NCBI RefSeq assembly: GCF_026339995.1
Contig: NZ_JAPEPT010000002.1
Span: 731,001-795,000, forward strand
DNA: 64,000 bases
Direction: 5' to 3'
From: Streptomyces sp. NBC_01481
GTDB taxonomy: Bacteria; Actinomycetota; Actinomycetes; Streptomycetales; Streptomycetaceae
Below are positions 63,210 through 64,000 of the stretch, one piece after another; position 1 is the first letter of the stretch, and each line of letters starts with the position of its first letter. Made by a program: the position numbers and the translations under genes. The notes beneath the pieces were generated by a model, which was not told the DNA's origin, did not search any database, and saw only the letters and a list, made by a program, of their open reading frames with translations.

Positions 63210-64000
63210 CTAGTCCGGTGAAGGTGATCGCGGGGCGCTCACGGTCGTTCGCGGAGGGCGGCGCTGCGAGGACGTCCGCACGATCAGTTCGGTGGGTATC
63301 ACCTGTTCAACCGGCCGGTCTTCGTTGATGCCTTCGATGGCGTCGATGAGGAGCTGGACGACCGCTGTGCCGATCCTGCGCGGTTTGAGCGAGAGCGTGG
63401 TGATGGGCGGTTCGGTGGTGGCGTACACGGTCGATTCGCTGCAGCAGACGAGCAGCAGATCCTCGGGGACGCGCAGGCCGTACCGCCGGGCGGCGGCCAG
63501 CAGATCGGTGCCGTTGGGGTCGAAGAGCCCGTAGACCGCGTCGGGTCTGTCGGGGCGGGCGAGCAGCCGGTCGGCTGCGACTGCGCCAGCGCACGGGTCG
63601 TGGGCGGGGTAGGACTCGTAGACCGGATCCTGGCCCACGCGCTCGCACCAGTTCAGATAGGCGGTGGTGGACAGGCGGGTGTAGGTGTCGGTGGTGGTGC
63701 CGGTGAGCAGGCCGATCCGGCGGGCGCCCGCGTCGGCGAGATGGTCGAGCAGATCGAGTACGGCGGCTTCGTGGTCGTTGTCGACCCAGGCGGTGACCGG
63801 AAGGGTTCCGGCCGGCCGGCCGTCCGAGACGACGGGCAGGCCCTGGCGGACGAGTTCGGTGACGACCGGATCATGGTCGGAGGGGTCGATGACGACGGTG
63901 CCGTCGAGGGCGACGTTCGACCAGACGTCGTGGCGTGAGGTTGCGGGCAGGATGACAAGGGCGTAGCCGCGGGCGAGCGCGGCCGAGGTTGCGGCTCTCG
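63210..64000 (-). CDS. LacI family transcriptional regulator, 5' part outside window
   Basis: Sugar-responsive repressor of the LacI/GalR type. Only the effector domain is present (263 codons), and the N-terminal HTH lies beyond 64000. The family C-terminus is recognised by LLLVCCSESTVYATTEPPIT and TTLSLKPRRIGTAVVQLLID then EGINEDRPVEQVIPTELIVR. The ligand and target genes are outside the window. Confidence 0.82.
   Translation of the reverse strand, partial: RAATSAALARGYALVILPATSRHDVWSNVALDGTVVIDPSDHDPVVTELVRQGLPVVSDGRPAGTLPVTAWVDNDHEAAVLDLLDHLADAGARRIGLLTGTTTDTYTRLSTTAYLNWCERVGQDPVYESYPAHDPCAGAVAADRLLARPDRPDAVYGLFDPNGTDLLAAARRYGLRVPEDLLLVCCSESTVYATTEPPITTLSLKPRRIGTAVVQLLIDAIEGINEDRPVEQVIPTELIVRTSSQRRPPRTTVSAPRSPSPD

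Overview
This window is the replication-origin region of a Streptomyces chromosome (or that of a very close relative). The evidence is strongly G/C-ending codon use, frequent GTG starts, the gene order recF-gnd-dnaN-oriC-dnaA | rpmH-rnpA-yidD-yidC-jag-rsmG-parA-parB, exact GTTTCACGTGAAAC parS sites, a SsgA-family sporulation gene, and a FemX-type branch-peptide gene beside a class A PBP. No tRNA, rRNA, insertion sequence, prophage or CRISPR array was seen.

Layout. Positions 1-5547 (minus strand) hold recF (cut by the window edge), a short-type 6-phosphogluconate dehydrogenase, dnaN, an origin rich in DnaA boxes, and dnaA. Positions 5548-12160 (plus) carry rpmH, rnpA, yidD, yidC, jag, rsmG, parA and parB, driven away from dnaA by a divergent promoter pair. 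Positions 12160-22365 hold a GNAT gene facing a long minus-strand series: DUF6049 protein, MurJ, pseudokinase, ECF sigma factor, zinc-finger anti-sigma, trxB and trxA. Positions 22544-32634 hold cca, a small membrane protein, an MFS exporter, inositol-phosphate synthase, a PadR regulator with a perfect palindromic operator candidate, a class A PBP and a GT87-like membrane glycosyltransferase. Positions 32681-37316 hold an alanine-racemase-like protein, FemX, a small membrane protein, and rpsF-ssb-rpsR-rplI. MATE and dnaB follow, separated by a 424-bp gap with a cluster of DnaA boxes.

From about 41 kb on the content is more accessory: a TetR-controlled cassette (SnoaL-like, NmrA-like, alpha/beta hydrolase, TetR) with two near-identical operators over its promoter, a serine beta-lactamase-like hydrolase, an HTH_42 (AlkZ-like) protein, GNAT and MarR genes, a HAD hydrolase, a flavohemoprotein with a long disordered N-terminus, Nudix and LysR genes, a probable small RNA, a gamma-lyase/PtpA/holin-like operon, a cupin, a DUF5326 protein, what looks like the relic of an IclR-type ssgR gene in front of ssgA, a YibE/F-like protein, a TPP riboswitch with thiC, a membrane protein, a PPP-family phosphatase and a LacI regulator cut by the window end.

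Ten perfect parS sites were located. Six lie at 3'-3' junctions of convergent genes, and two of these sit at the exact centre of 32-bp palindromes that would also act as terminators. Two further sites are inside genes and are read in the same frame (VSRET). The window is mostly conserved core chromosome. I found no clearly new multi-gene system. The least ordinary signals are the DnaA-box cluster upstream of dnaB, the parS/terminator palindromes, the TetR cassette with its operator architecture, the ssgR relic and the putative small RNA at about 53.9 kb.
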